Shown: piece after piece, positions 42,046-52,196 of the stretch | Numbering within the stretch: the first letter of the stretch is position 1 | Layout of the letters: each line of letters opens with the position of its first letter | Assembly (NCBI RefSeq): GCF_005796225.1 | Contig: NZ_VAHO01000011.1 | Location: 62,001 to 126,000 of the forward strand | DNA: 64,000 bases | Direction: 5' to 3' | From: Pseudarthrobacter sp. NamE5 | GTDB taxonomy: Bacteria; Actinomycetota; Actinomycetes; Actinomycetales; Micrococcaceae | Program-made: the position numbers and the translations under genes | The notes under the pieces: generated by a model | Seen by the model: the letters and a program-made list of their open reading frames with translations, nothing else | The model's database searches: none | What the model was told of the DNA's origin: nothing

Positions 42046-42924
42046 TTACGACGGCGGGGCTGCCGCCTCCGGCCGCGTGATCCTCGCGTCCCCGGCATAA
42101 ACGTTAAGGCTGGTCCGCCGGCTGAAACCGGCGAGGGTAAGGCCGCTGGCCTCCGCCAGTTCAACGGCAAGGCTCGACGGCGCGCTCACTGCGGCGAGGA
42201 CCGGAACTCCGGCCAGCGCGGCTTTTTGCACGAGCTCAAAGGACGCCCGGCCCGAAACCTGGAGGACCGTGCCGCTCAGCGGCAGCAATCCCTCCCGCAG
42301 GGCCCACCCCACCACCTTGTCCACTGCATTGTGCCGGCCCACATCCTCACGGAGGCACAGAAGCTGAGCCCCGCCGTCGTCATCAACCTTGAACAGTCCG
42401 GCAGCATGCACCCCACCGGTATCCTCAAAGAGCCGCTGCGACTGTCGCAGGATGTCCGGGAGCGACGCCAATACCTCCGCCGATACGGTCAAGGGATCCG
42501 CAGCAGGACTGTAGCGGGAGGATTTCCGGACGGCCTCGATGGAGTCCGTGCCGCAAATCCCGCACGAGCTGGACGTGTAAACGTTCCGGCCGATGGAGGG
42601 AATCTCCACATCCGGCCGCAACTGCGCCTCGACCACGTTGAAGGTCTGCACTCCGTTTTCGTCTTCTCCCGCACAGAACCGCAGCGAGACGAGCTGTTCG
42701 GAGTTCCAGATCACGCCCTCGCCCACCAGGAACCCCGCCACCAGGTCGAAGTCGTCACCGGGCGTACGCATGGTGACCGAGTAGGACAGGTTGCCCAGCC
42801 TGATCTCCAGCGGCTCCTCCACCGCCAGCACATCCTCGCGGTACCTGACGGGGAACTCGAGGGCGTTCGGCGAACCATCCAACACATACTTATGCACCTT
42901 GCGGCGCTGCGTTACGCGTCCCAT
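42046..42924 (-). CDS. fdhD: Formate dehydrogenase accessory sulfurtransferase FdhD
   Basis: The protein has 292 residues. SSSCGICGTDSIEAVRK holds the CxxC (Cys121, Cys124) that carries sulfur from the cysteine desulfurase to the molybdenum cofactor, and CLREDVGRHNAVDKVVG is the second family signature. FdhD activates formate dehydrogenases by sulfurating their cofactor. ATG at 42924. It follows moeA on the same strand with a 75-base gap. No formate dehydrogenase gene lies in the window. Confidence 0.95.
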   Translation of the reverse strand: MGRVTQRRKVHKYVLDGSPNALEFPVRYREDVLAVEEPLEIRLGNLSYSVTMRTPGDDFDLVAGFLVGEGVIWNSEQLVSLRFCAGEDENGVQTFNVVEAQLRPDVEIPSIGRNVYTSSSCGICGTDSIEAVRKSSRYSPAADPLTVSAEVLASLPDILRQSQRLFEDTGGVHAAGLFKVDDDGGAQLLCLREDVGRHNAVDKVVGWALREGLLPLSGTVLQVSGRASFELVQKAALAGVPVLAAVSAPSSLAVELAEASGLTLAGFSRRTSLNVYAGDARITRPEAAAPPS

Positions 42925-42999
42925 GCCACACTCTCCCTCTTCATCCCTCCATCATCGCAACCGGGCCGGGGTGACACCAGCACATGGTGCCGGATCACC

Positions 43000-44376
43000 T
43001 CAGCCAAGGAGCGCACTCCAGTCGACCGGTCCGGATGCCGCGGGCTTGGCCGTGGTCCTCTCGGTCCGCCCGCCGCTGCGTGGCTTGGCCTTGGCGGAGG
43101 GGTCGGGCAGCGGCGGAATGGGCGGCCCCCAGGGCAGTGCGAAGGCAGGCACCAGCTCCCCCAACTGGACCCCGTGCGGGGGAACCACCATGACGCCGTC
43201 GGCCGCAGCCAGCCCGCGCATCATGCCAGGGCCTGTGTGCTGCGCCGGGGAGGCCATCCCGTAGAGCAGGCGGAAGGGCATCAGGCGCGTAGGTCCCGGT
43301 TCGGGTTCAAGGACCGTTCCGCAGGGAACCTCCTGCACTGCCGGAAGGGCAGCATGCCCCAAGGCCGCCAGCAGCGGAGCGCCGATGGTGGAGAGGGTGA
43401 TCATCACAGCCAGCGGATTGCCCGGCAGCCCCAGGACGAACCGGCCGTCAGGGAGTTCCGCCAGGACAGCCTGATGCCCGGGACGCATCGCCACGCCGTC
43501 GATGATGAGCCGGCCACCCAGTTCGGCCACTGCCCGCCGGAGATGGTCCGTGCGGGACCGTCCCGTTCCGCCAGTGGTGATGACGACGTCGGCGGGCAGG
43601 TCCGGTGCGCCCGGCGCCTCAGGTACCACGTCCTCAAGCCCGGCGAGCCAGTCCGCATAGGAGTCGCCGATCCTTTGTTGACCGCCGGCGATCCCGCCGA
43701 GCATTTCCACCACTGCCGGCAGTTGCGGGCCGAACGTGTCACGCACCTGTCCGGGAAGCGGGACCCCATGCTCCACAACCTCGGAACCGGTCAGCAAGAG
43801 CCGCACCAGCGGTCTTCCCTGGACCACGAGTTCGTCGTACCCGGCGAGGGCAGCCAGTGCCAGGTGTGCGGGGTTCAGCACTACACCGGCTGTGACCAGG
43901 ACGTCCCCTTCGAGGGCTTCTTCCCCTGCTTTCCTCACGTGCTGGCCGGTGCGGGGCTCACCTGGGCGCGCCGTTCCACCGGTCATGAGGATGGGCAGTC
44001 CCTCCTCGTCCTCGCCCAGAACCGCGCTTTCACTGCGGAGTACGGATTTGCCGCCGGGAGGGATGAGGCCGCCCGTGACGATGGGACTTGCCTGGTGCGG
44101 GGCCAGCGGGGTGCCTGGCTCCACCGGGATCCATGGCCCGGTGCCGTTGACTGCCCAGCCGTCCATGGCCGACGACGCATAGTGGGGCATGTCGTGCAGC
44201 GCAACAATGTCGCGGTCCAGCCTGCGCCCGAGCGCCAGTTCCAGGGCGACAGGGCCGGCAGGAATTGGCGTAGCGGCATCGAAGGCGGCCTGGCGTGCTT
44301 CTTCCCAGGTGTGCGCCAGGTGCCGCGGCGGCCCGGTTTCGGGAGGGCTTGGTTCGTCCTGTGCTTCCGTCGTCAT
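43000..44376 (-). CDS. moeA: Molybdopterin molybdotransferase MoeA
   Basis: The protein has 458 residues. HYASSAMDGWAVNG, VLVTAGVVLNPAHLALAALAGYDELVVQGRPLV, TTGGTGRSRTDHLR and LPGNPLAVMITL are the successive MoeA motifs. It inserts molybdate into adenylated molybdopterin. An N-terminal stretch of about 30 residues and a Pro/Lys-rich tail are extra. ATG at 44376 overlaps the DUF6457 stop by four bases, so it is coupled to it. The order mobA, DUF6457, moeA, fdhD forms one molybdenum-cofactor operon. Confidence 0.95.
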   Translation of the reverse strand: MTTEAQDEPSPPETGPPRHLAHTWEEARQAAFDAATPIPAGPVALELALGRRLDRDIVALHDMPHYASSAMDGWAVNGTGPWIPVEPGTPLAPHQASPIVTGGLIPPGGKSVLRSESAVLGEDEEGLPILMTGGTARPGEPRTGQHVRKAGEEALEGDVLVTAGVVLNPAHLALAALAGYDELVVQGRPLVRLLLTGSEVVEHGVPLPGQVRDTFGPQLPAVVEMLGGIAGGQQRIGDSYADWLAGLEDVVPEAPGAPDLPADVVITTGGTGRSRTDHLRRAVAELGGRLIIDGVAMRPGHQAVLAELPDGRFVLGLPGNPLAVMITLSTIGAPLLAALGHAALPAVQEVPCGTVLEPEPGPTRLMPFRLLYGMASPAQHTGPGMMRGLAAADGVMVVPPHGVQLGELVPAFALPWGPPIPPLPDPSAKAKPRSGGRTERTTAKPAASGPVDWSALLG

Positions 44377-44666
44377 TCGCCGGGGGTCCCGGCGGCTTCG
44401 TCGTCGTAGTCGGCGGCCAGGGAGCGGGCCACTGCCAGCGCGGACGCCATCGAAGCAGTATTGGTGGCCTGGCCTGAACCGGAGGCCAGGCCGGCGGCAT
44501 ACCCGGCAATGAAGGTGGTCAACGGTGCAGCAGGACGGACCACTGAGTGGGCGGCCACGCCGGCCAGGGCAAGTACGGCGTTGACGTCCACCTGGACATC
44601 TTCGAGTTCATAGGCCTGCAGCAGGGACCTGCACCACTCGTCCAGTGTTTCATCCTGGCTTTTCAT
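44373..44666 (-). CDS. DUF6457 domain protein
   Basis: The protein has 97 residues: DETLDEWCRSLLQAYELEDVQVDVNAVLALAGVAAHSVVRPAAPLT is typical of DUF6457, found beside molybdenum-cofactor genes in actinobacteria. GGGAGG lies eight bases before ATG 44666. It overlaps mobA by 17 bases and moeA by four. The constant position between mobA and moeA suggests a helper in cofactor insertion, but no function is known. Confidence 0.85.
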   Translation of the reverse strand: MKSQDETLDEWCRSLLQAYELEDVQVDVNAVLALAGVAAHSVVRPAAPLTTFIAGYAAGLASGSGQATNTASMASALAVARSLAADYDDEAAGTPGE

Positions 44667-45303
44667 GAACTTGCCTCCCAAATCGACTCCGGCTCCGCCG
44701 GTCCTGGTCCTGGCGTCCGGCGGCAATCCCTAGTGCGGCGGCATCGTCCCAGGTGTCCACGTCTGCTGTGGAACCGGCGGGCACGGTGACAGGCTGCACG
44801 TCAAGACTAGCAAGGAGGGAGCGCACCGAACCGTTGATTAAGGAGCCGCGGGAGGCAAGCTCCGCTGCCGACCTTTTTAACATGGCTGTGCGGTAAAAAC
44901 CGGCCAAGGGTTGGAGGCGTCCGTCCTCGGCGCGGGCCATGACGCCGTCTCCACCAGTGGCGGCCAGCGCTGCCTTCAGCACCACCACCGCATCCTGGAC
45001 CCTGGGCATGTCGCAGGCCAGCACCAGCGTATAGTCGGAGTCGTTCCCATCCTGCGACAAGGTCTCCAGTCCCGCGGCGACGGCCGCTGCCGGGCCGGCG
45101 AACTCCGGCTCCTCCCGGCACCAAAGCACGCCCGGCACCGGCACTGCGGTCTCGGGGCCCACCACCACCGCGCGGCCGGCACCCGCCGCAGCAGCCAGTG
45201 CCCGTTGCAGGAGGGTGGCATCGTGGAACACCAGGCTCTGCTTTGGAACACCGCCCAACCGGGAAGACCGGCCGCCGGCCAGAATTACGGCATCGAAGTC
45301 CAC
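44650..45303 (-). CDS. mobA: Molybdenum cofactor guanylyltransferase (MobA-like)
   Basis: The protein has about 217 residues. FDAVILAGGRSSRLGGVPKQSLVF is the nucleotidyl-transferase signature LAGGxSxRxGxxK, and ACDMPRVQDAVV the metal-binding Asp region. It attaches GMP (or CMP) to molybdopterin. Two starts are possible: GTG at 45303, with GGAG at good spacing, and GTG at 45318, with the purine run too close. I chose the former. It is the first gene of the cofactor operon. Confidence 0.88.
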   Translation of the reverse strand: MDFDAVILAGGRSSRLGGVPKQSLVFHDATLLQRALAAAAGAGRAVVVGPETAVPVPGVLWCREEPEFAGPAAAVAAGLETLSQDGNDSDYTLVLACDMPRVQDAVVVLKAALAATGGDGVMARAEDGRLQPLAGFYRTAMLKRSAAELASRGSLINGSVRSLLASLDVQPVTVPAGSTADVDTWDDAAALGIAAGRQDQDRRSRSRFGRQVHEKPG

Positions 45304-45368
45304 AACGTTCTGCTCCACTCCCCCAGCCTAGCCATCAGGAGCTTCAGGGAAGCGCCCGGCAGATCCGG

Positions 45369-45869
45369 TCAGGCGGCGCGCTCCGGCAACAGGAAGGGAT
45401 CCCAGGCCGGTGTCGGCTTTTCGAGTTCCTTGATCTGCCAGATGGTTCCATGCGGGGGTTCGGGGACGATCCGCAGTTTCCAGCCCATCTCCGCCGGCGT
45501 GTGATCGCCCTTGACGTTGTTGCAGCGCAGGCAGGCCGCCACCAGGTTCTCCCAGGAATCTGCGCCGCCCCGGGACTTCGGGTGGACATGATCGATGGTG
45601 TGTGCCGCCTTGCCGCAGTACGCGCACTTGTGGCCATCGCGCCTCAGGACCCCGCGTCGGCTGACAGCGGTGGGCTGGTTGTATCTGGGACGGATGTAGC
45701 GGTTCAGCAGGATCACGGACGGGCGGCCCAGAATCTCCTGCGGCCCCACCACGGGGTCGTCGCCTTCCGCAACCACACTGGCCTTGCCCGTGAGCACAAG
45801 CACCAGCGCCCGGCGGAAAGTGATCACCGCCAGCGGTTCATATCCAGCATTCAGAACGAGAGTGCGCAT
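45369..45869 (-). CDS. HNH endonuclease family protein
   Basis: The protein has 166 residues. DGHKCAYCGKAAHTIDHVHPKSRGGADSWENLVAACLRCNNVKGD is a complete HNH motif with two CxxC zinc knuckles. The N-terminal part, VLNAGYEPLAVITFRRALVLVLTGKA, is typical of the widespread actinobacterial HNH protein of this length. Its role is unknown; many such proteins are housekeeping and not linked to restriction. ATG at 45869. The 288 bases upstream hold no gene except a terminator at 46088-46123. Confidence 0.92.
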   Translation of the reverse strand: MRTLVLNAGYEPLAVITFRRALVLVLTGKASVVAEGDDPVVGPQEILGRPSVILLNRYIRPRYNQPTAVSRRGVLRRDGHKCAYCGKAAHTIDHVHPKSRGGADSWENLVAACLRCNNVKGDHTPAEMGWKLRIVPEPPHGTIWQIKELEKPTPAWDPFLLPERAA

Positions 45870-46087
45870 GCACGTACCTCTTCACGGCCGCACCCGTCAG
45901 GGGCACGAGGGCCGGCTGCCCTCGGCATATCCGGGCTATGGATCGACACCACAAGAGTAAACAAAGAAGTGCACTATCAGCTAATCGCAGATTTGCGAAA
46001 CCACCGTGTCGGATCTGTCACAGGGTCTTCGGAGCTTTGCACGTCCGTTACCAGGCGATCGCGCATCCCCCATTGCCGGGGTTTAAA

Positions 46088-46123
46088 GCGGAAAACCCCC
46101 GCCGCCCGGCAGGGGTTTTCCGC
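46088..46123. terminator. Strong hairpin downstream of the first NlpC/P60 gene
   Basis: GCGGAAAACCCC (46088-46099) and its complement (46112-46123) form a perfect 12-bp stem, flanked by TTTAAA on one side and AAAGTTT on the other. It can end transcription of the NlpC/P60 gene. Confidence 0.75.
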
Positions 46124-46157
46124 AAAGTTTATCCAGCTCGGCAGGAGCCGGAGTGTA

Positions 46158-46940
46158 CTAGTTCACGCGGATGAAGACCGGGCCTGAACCCACGTTGGCG
46201 CTGAAGACGACGGTCTGGTTGCCGTTGTAACCGCCGTGCACGGCCTGGCCGTTGCCTGCGTAAACGGCAATGTGGGCCATGCCCGAGCCGCCGTCGGCGT
46301 AGTAGATCAGGTCGCCGGGCTGGGCCTCCGCAGCGCTCACCGTGCGGCCAAGGGAGAGATACCCTGCGGGCCAGTCGTGGAAGTTGATGCCCACTGCTGC
46401 CAGGGAGTTGGTGACCAGCATGGTGCAGTCCTGCATAACGCCGAGCTGGGCGTATGCGGCAGACAGGATGGCTGCACCCTTGCCGCTGGCGGAAGCGGCA
46501 GGAGCTGCGGCCGGAGCCGGAGCCGGAGCCGAAGCGGTGGCAACCTTGGCGGTGACCTTCGGGGCAGCCACCGGCTCGGCTGCGGGAGCCGGTTCGGCTT
46601 CCTCGACCTCAACAGGCTCGGGTTCTTCGATGACAGGCGCCGGCGTGGTGGTGACGGCAGGCTTCTCGAATGTGATGGCAATGGTGGAGGCTGCAGAGAT
46701 CGGTGCCTCGACAGTGGATTCAACTTCCAGTGTGGAAGCGGGAGCGGAGTCGCGCTGAACGTTGGAGTCGGCAGCGTTTGCAGCAATGCCGCTGGTCAGC
46801 ACCAGGCCGGAGGCAGCCGCGATGACTGCTGCCTGGCGTCCTACGCCACCGGCGTTGTCGCCGACGGCCTTCGCAATGATGGCGATTGAGTTGGTCTTGG
46901 TGACCTCGGCACGGTGCCGTGCGGTAGCACGAGTAGTCAT
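46158..46940 (-). CDS. Secreted NlpC/P60 (C40) peptidase, first copy
   Basis: The protein has 260 residues. VGRQAAVIAAASGLVLTSGIAANA at about 32-56 is the hydrophobic signal region after a basic stretch. A Pro/Ala/Glu-rich linker (about 85-150) leads to a C-terminal NlpC/P60 domain with catalytic Cys172 (QDCTML) and His223 (MAHIAVYAGNG). It should cut peptidoglycan stem peptides outside the cell. The usual DCSG is DCTM here. ATG at 46940. Unlike the next two genes it has no visible c-di-AMP riboswitch; its leader of about 120 bases can form a GCCGGC-based hairpin. Confidence 0.85.
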   Translation of the reverse strand: MTTRATARHRAEVTKTNSIAIIAKAVGDNAGGVGRQAAVIAAASGLVLTSGIAANAADSNVQRDSAPASTLEVESTVEAPISAASTIAITFEKPAVTTTPAPVIEEPEPVEVEEAEPAPAAEPVAAPKVTAKVATASAPAPAPAAAPAASASGKGAAILSAAYAQLGVMQDCTMLVTNSLAAVGINFHDWPAGYLSLGRTVSAAEAQPGDLIYYADGGSGMAHIAVYAGNGQAVHGGYNGNQTVVFSANVGSGPVFIRVN

Positions 46941-47063
46941 CAGTTCTCTCTTTCGTTGTCCTCAGCGCCGTGTGGGCACACAGGGGTTTGGACGCGCCGG
47001 CATCTTGGGGGTACGCCGGCACGTCCCGAACGGGGATGTGGTGGAGCGGAAAGTGCGTGGAGC

Positions 47064-47095
47064 AAAGAAAAAGCTCCTGGACCCGAAGGTCCAAG
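47064..47095 (-). terminator. UUCG-loop rho-independent terminator
   Basis: On the minus strand TGGACC-TTCG-GGTCCA (47078-47093) is followed by GGAGC and a T-rich run (47064-47072 complement). The hairpin begins five bases after the stop of the second NlpC/P60 gene. Confidence 0.75.
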
Positions 47096-47097
47096 AA

Positions 47098-47844
47098 CTA
47101 TTTGTTGATGGTGAAGAAAGCCGAGCTTCCGGTGGCGGCTACCGAGTGGAGCAGGGTCCCCTGCGAAGGGTTGAGTGCGCTGACCATCATGCCGTTGCCG
47201 ACGTAGATGCCCACGTGTGCGCCACCGTTCTGCATCACCAGGTCACCCGGCTGGGGGGTGGAGGTAGGCGTCATGGCAGTCCAGGCGTTGACGCGGGGGA
47301 TGCTGATGCCGGCCTGGGCGTAGACCCACTGGGTGAATCCTGAGCAGTCCCAGCCGCTGGTGGGGCTGGTGCCGCCCCAAACGTAGGGGCTGCCGATGCC
47401 GGTGTAGGCGATGGCGGCCAGCCCGGAAGTGGCAGCGGAAGAGGCGGTTTCAGCCAGTTTGTCCGCCGCAGACGCCGGAGCCGCCGCCGTGGAGGCTTCC
47501 CGGGTTTCGGAGGCGGTGGACTGTGCCCGCACCGGTGCAGGCTTGGGAGCTGCGGTGGTCTTGACCACCGGACGCTCGAAGGAAACGGTGGCAGTGGGCG
47601 CCGCAGTCACTGCCAGGGCGGACTGTGCAGACCCGGACTCGGTGGAAGCGGAAATACCGGCGGTGGCGTCCGTTGCGTTGGCGGGCAGTCCTACGCTGAG
47701 GATGAGACCGGAAGCGGCTGCGATAACGGCAGCCTGGCGACCTACTGTCCCGGCATTGGCACTAACGGCCTTGGAGACGGTATCCAAGGGGTTGGTACGA
47801 ACCGCGTGGGCACGGTGGCGCGCAGAATTATGGCGTGAAGACAC
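47098..47844 (-). CDS. Secreted NlpC/P60 (C40) peptidase, second copy
   Basis: The protein has 248 residues. VGRQAAVIAAASGLILSVGLPANA closely matches the signal region of the first copy, so the two are paralogs. The C-terminal domain has YVWGGTSP, catalytic Cys167 (WDCSGFTQW) and His210 (GAHVGIY). It should hydrolyse peptidoglycan peptides. GTG at 47844 has GAGAGG eight bases upstream; the longer open frame to 48057 is riboswitch sequence. A c-di-AMP riboswitch and a terminator frame the gene, so it is a single-gene unit. Confidence 0.88.
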   Translation of the reverse strand: MSSRHNSARHRAHAVRTNPLDTVSKAVSANAGTVGRQAAVIAAASGLILSVGLPANATDATAGISASTESGSAQSALAVTAAPTATVSFERPVVKTTAAPKPAPVRAQSTASETREASTAAAPASAADKLAETASSAATSGLAAIAYTGIGSPYVWGGTSPTSGWDCSGFTQWVYAQAGISIPRVNAWTAMTPTSTPQPGDLVMQNGGAHVGIYVGNGMMVSALNPSQGTLLHSVAATGSSAFFTINK

Positions 47845-47863
47845 GAAGGTAGCCTCTCCCAAT

Positions 47864-47995
47864 GCCTGCGAGGTGAGCTGTCGGATTCGGATGGGAGTCA
47901 CCCGGCCACGCTGCTTCCCCAGGAAGCTTTGTGACTTAACCCCAAGGTCTTCGCCAAAGCCAAGACCAAAAATTGGTTCCCCCGCCCCTGCCAGA
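47864..47995 (-). promoter_or_regulatory. ydaO-type (c-di-AMP) riboswitch, copy 1
   Basis: Read on the minus strand: GGCAGGGGCGGGGGAACC near 47975-47992, CCTTGGGGTTAAGTC in the middle, then ATCCGAATCCGACAGCTCACC and TCGCAGGC ending at 47864. These are the conserved blocks of the ydaO/yuaA class. It lies 20 bases before the GTG of the second NlpC/P60 gene. In actinobacteria c-di-AMP usually turns such genes off. Confidence 0.85.
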
Positions 47996-48028
47996 CGATG
48001 AAATGCGAACGGACCTTGAGCGGTGGCA

Positions 48029-48073
48029 GAGTTAGGCAATCCGCGCAAGAGCGTCAACTTCGGAAAAGTTGAC
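48029..48073 (-). promoter_or_regulatory. Promoter of riboswitch 1 with inverted repeat
   Basis: TTGACG (48052-48057) and TAACTC (48029-48034) on the minus strand are 17 bases apart. GTCAACTT-TTCCG-AAGTTGAC (8-bp perfect arms, 48053-48073) overlaps the -35. The 316-base interval 47845-48160 holds this promoter, the riboswitch and no gene. Confidence 0.55.
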
Positions 48074-48160
48074 GCGAGTTAGACGGTACAGCAGTTTTCC
48101 GGAAATGTCACATTCAGGTCACGGCAGGTCACGGTCATTTGATAGCAAGCCATCATTTGA

Positions 48161-48988
48161 CTAGAGCCAACCGGTGGGATCGACAACTTCCCCGTTGACC
48201 TGCACCTCGAAGTGCAGGTGGCAGCCGGTAGAGGCGCCGGTGGTGCCGCTCAGGGCAAGGACATCGCCGCGGGAGACCGTTTGCCCCTCGGTCACGCTGA
48301 AGGACGAGAGGTGGTTGTACGTGGTCTCCAGGCCGTTGCCGTGGTCCACTACCACCCGGTTCCCGCCGCCGTACTGGTGCCAGCCCACGAAGGTAACGGT
48401 GCCGGTGGCGGCAGCCAGAACCGAGGTGCCGCACTGGGCCACGTAGTCCTGGCCGCGGTGGAAGTCCCCAGAGCCGCCGGTGATTGGGCTGACCCGGTAC
48501 CCGAACGGGGAAGCGGTGGAAAGGGTGGCCAGCGGAGCCCCCAGGCTGCCTACCGAGGCGGCGCGGCTGACGGCACCGGCAGACTGCGCACTGAGCAGCT
48601 GCTTCAGCTTGCCGTCAGGGTCTGCCTGGGTGACCACGGCGGAGCGGCTGAAGTCGATCTGTGCGGCCGCTTCGGCCGTGATTTGTGGCTGCGGGGTGAC
48701 AGCGGTGGCTGCAACCGGGGTGACACCTGCTGCTTCGTCTGCCATGACAGGGCTGGTGGCCGGCACGGTCACGGTCAGCACGAGGCCTGTTGCAGCAAGC
48801 GCGATGCCGGCCTTTTGGCCGATTCCGCTGGCTGACGCGAATTCGGTGATCTGACGGAAAGGACCTCGACGGCGGCGCGCATCACGGTGCGGATCGCGGG
48901 GGCGTTCCATCGTGACGGCTTCGACAGCACGCGGCGTCGAACCGGGGACTGCCGCACGGCGGCGTCCCCTGGGGGTCTGCATGGTCAA
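48161..48988 (-). CDS. Secreted M23-family metallopeptidase
   Basis: The protein has 275 residues. A basic N-terminus is followed by a hydrophobic signal segment at about 58-80 (GIALAATGLVLTVTVPATS). The LytM domain is complete: HRGQDY gives His177 and Asp181, and HLHFE gives the HxH zinc ligand at 257-259. It cleaves peptidoglycan cross-links. TTG at 48988 has AGGA at seven bases; ATG at 48982 is the alternative. A second c-di-AMP riboswitch lies just upstream, so it is co-regulated with the second NlpC/P60 protein. Confidence 0.9.
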   Translation of the reverse strand: MTMQTPRGRRRAAVPGSTPRAVEAVTMERPRDPHRDARRRRGPFRQITEFASASGIGQKAGIALAATGLVLTVTVPATSPVMADEAAGVTPVAATAVTPQPQITAEAAAQIDFSRSAVVTQADPDGKLKQLLSAQSAGAVSRAASVGSLGAPLATLSTASPFGYRVSPITGGSGDFHRGQDYVAQCGTSVLAAATGTVTFVGWHQYGGGNRVVVDHGNGLETTYNHLSSFSVTEGQTVSRGDVLALSGTTGASTGCHLHFEVQVNGEVVDPTGWL

Positions 48989-49008
48989 GTAGGGTTCCTC
49001 TCTGAAAA

Positions 49009-49190
49009 GCCTGCGAAGTTAGCTGTCGGATTCGGGTCAGAGAGTTCAAAGACCCGGTCCGCCGTAGGCAAGCTTCGGCACAGAGATATCCCCGGAAGGA
49101 TCCTTCACTGGAAGAGGCTTGCTGCTGACGGACTTCACCCCAAGGCAGTCCCCCGCTGCCGGTTGTGGTTCCCCCGCCTCTGCCAGTAAT
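49009..49190 (-). promoter_or_regulatory. ydaO-type (c-di-AMP) riboswitch, copy 2
   Basis: Minus-strand blocks: GGCAGAGGCGGGGGAACC (49167-49184), CTTGGGGTGAAGTC, then ACCCGAATCCGACAGCTAAC and TTCGCAGGC ending at 49009. These match the ydaO/yuaA consensus closely. It precedes the M23 peptidase start by 20 bases. Spacing within the element is longer than in copy 1 by about 50 bases. Confidence 0.88.
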
Positions 49191-49263
49191 GACTCGTACA
49201 CCTGATCCGCTGGCAGAGCTCGGCTCCAGATCAGGTAACGCTTATGTATCAACGCTGCCGTTA

Positions 49264-49293
49264 ACTATAGGGCCTTAAGTCCCTAAGTAACAA
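49264..49293 (-). promoter_or_regulatory. Promoter of riboswitch 2
   Basis: TTGTTA (49288-49293) and TATAGT (49264-49269) on the minus strand are 18 bases apart, in an AT-rich patch upstream of the riboswitch. The 366-base interval 48989-49354 holds only this promoter and the riboswitch. Confidence 0.5.
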
Positions 49294-49354
49294 TTCCGTT
49301 ATCTTCGCGTGACCGGTCCCACAAGGGGTAAGCGGACGGCCGGATATGGGCCCG

Positions 49355-51460
<2,106 letters not shown>

Positions 51461-51486
51461 GGTCCAACCCAAGGAGTTAATGTACG

Positions 51487-51521
51487 ACGGCGCCGCCCGG
51501 GTCCTGCCCGGGCGGCGCCGT
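51487..51521. terminator. 15-bp perfect hairpin after serC
   Basis: ACGGCGCCGCCCGGG and CCCGGGCGGCGCCGT enclose a five-base loop. It lies 26 bases after the serC stop and before the convergent DUF3027 gene. No T run is present. Confidence 0.65.
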
Positions 51522-51572
51522 TCCGTTGAGCCCGGGCAGGAAATGCTTCCCCTGCACAGGGAGACTCCGCGC

Positions 51573-52190
51573 TTACTCCTCGCCGGCGTCGTCCCTGCTG
51601 GACCCATCCACAACGTCGGAAACGTCAGCGTCAAAATCCGCAGCGTCCGGATCACCGCCGGCCGGCGCGGCCTCTTCCCCATCCCGCACCGGAGCCGCTT
51701 CCCCGGCTTCCAGCAACGCTTCCTCCGGTTCAGCGCCTTCAGATTCCTGCTGCTGGGCATCCTCCGGACGAACGCGTTCCGCCCACGGCACCCACTCCGG
51801 GGCGAGGATGGAGTCCTCGGAGGGCAGTAAACCCAGTTCGTTGACGGTGACAACCTTGGACCGGGAATTGCGTGTCAGCACCGCATACCACTGCCAGCCC
51901 ACGTAGCCGGGCAGCCTGGATTCAAACAGGTGCGTCACCAGGCGGTCCCCCTCGCTCTTGGCCGCCAGGTGCCGGCCAATGGTCGCCGCCGCGGTAATAC
52001 CTTCAATCGCGGTGCGCGCAGTGTCGACGGCGGCGGCCAGGAAGGCGTCGGGCTTGCCGGTACGCCATACCGGCACCCCCTTGCGGCGTGCAGAGACGGC
52101 TTTGGCAGCCGCGGCGGTGCCGGAGGTTCCGGCGGCCGGAATCTGCAGTTCCCGCTGGGTTGATACCGGCTGTTCAGCTTCCGCGTTCAT
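51573..52190 (-). CDS. DUF3027 family protein
   Basis: The protein has 205 residues. The central part, FESRLPGYVGWQWYAVLTRNSRSKVVTVNELGLLPSEDSILAPEWVPWAER, is the DUF3027 core found across actinobacteria. The C-terminal 60 residues are acidic and disordered. No function is known. ATG at 52190 is seven bases after the cold-shock gene stop, so the two form an operon, an arrangement often seen. Confidence 0.9.
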   Translation of the reverse strand: MNAEAEQPVSTQRELQIPAAGTSGTAAAAKAVSARRKGVPVWRTGKPDAFLAAAVDTARTAIEGITAAATIGRHLAAKSEGDRLVTHLFESRLPGYVGWQWYAVLTRNSRSKVVTVNELGLLPSEDSILAPEWVPWAERVRPEDAQQQESEGAEPEEALLEAGEAAPVRDGEEAAPAGGDPDAADFDADVSDVVDGSSRDDAGEE

Positions 52191-52196
52191 CAGTGC

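Noticed and set aside
45985..45998. TCGCA-GATT-TGCGA inverted repeat upstream of the HNH gene
   Set aside because: The arms are only five bases, not placed clearly against a promoter, and such repeats are expected by chance.
47845..48057. N-terminal extension of the second NlpC/P60 protein
   Set aside because: The extra codons translate riboswitch sequence, and a good ribosome site lies before GTG 47844.
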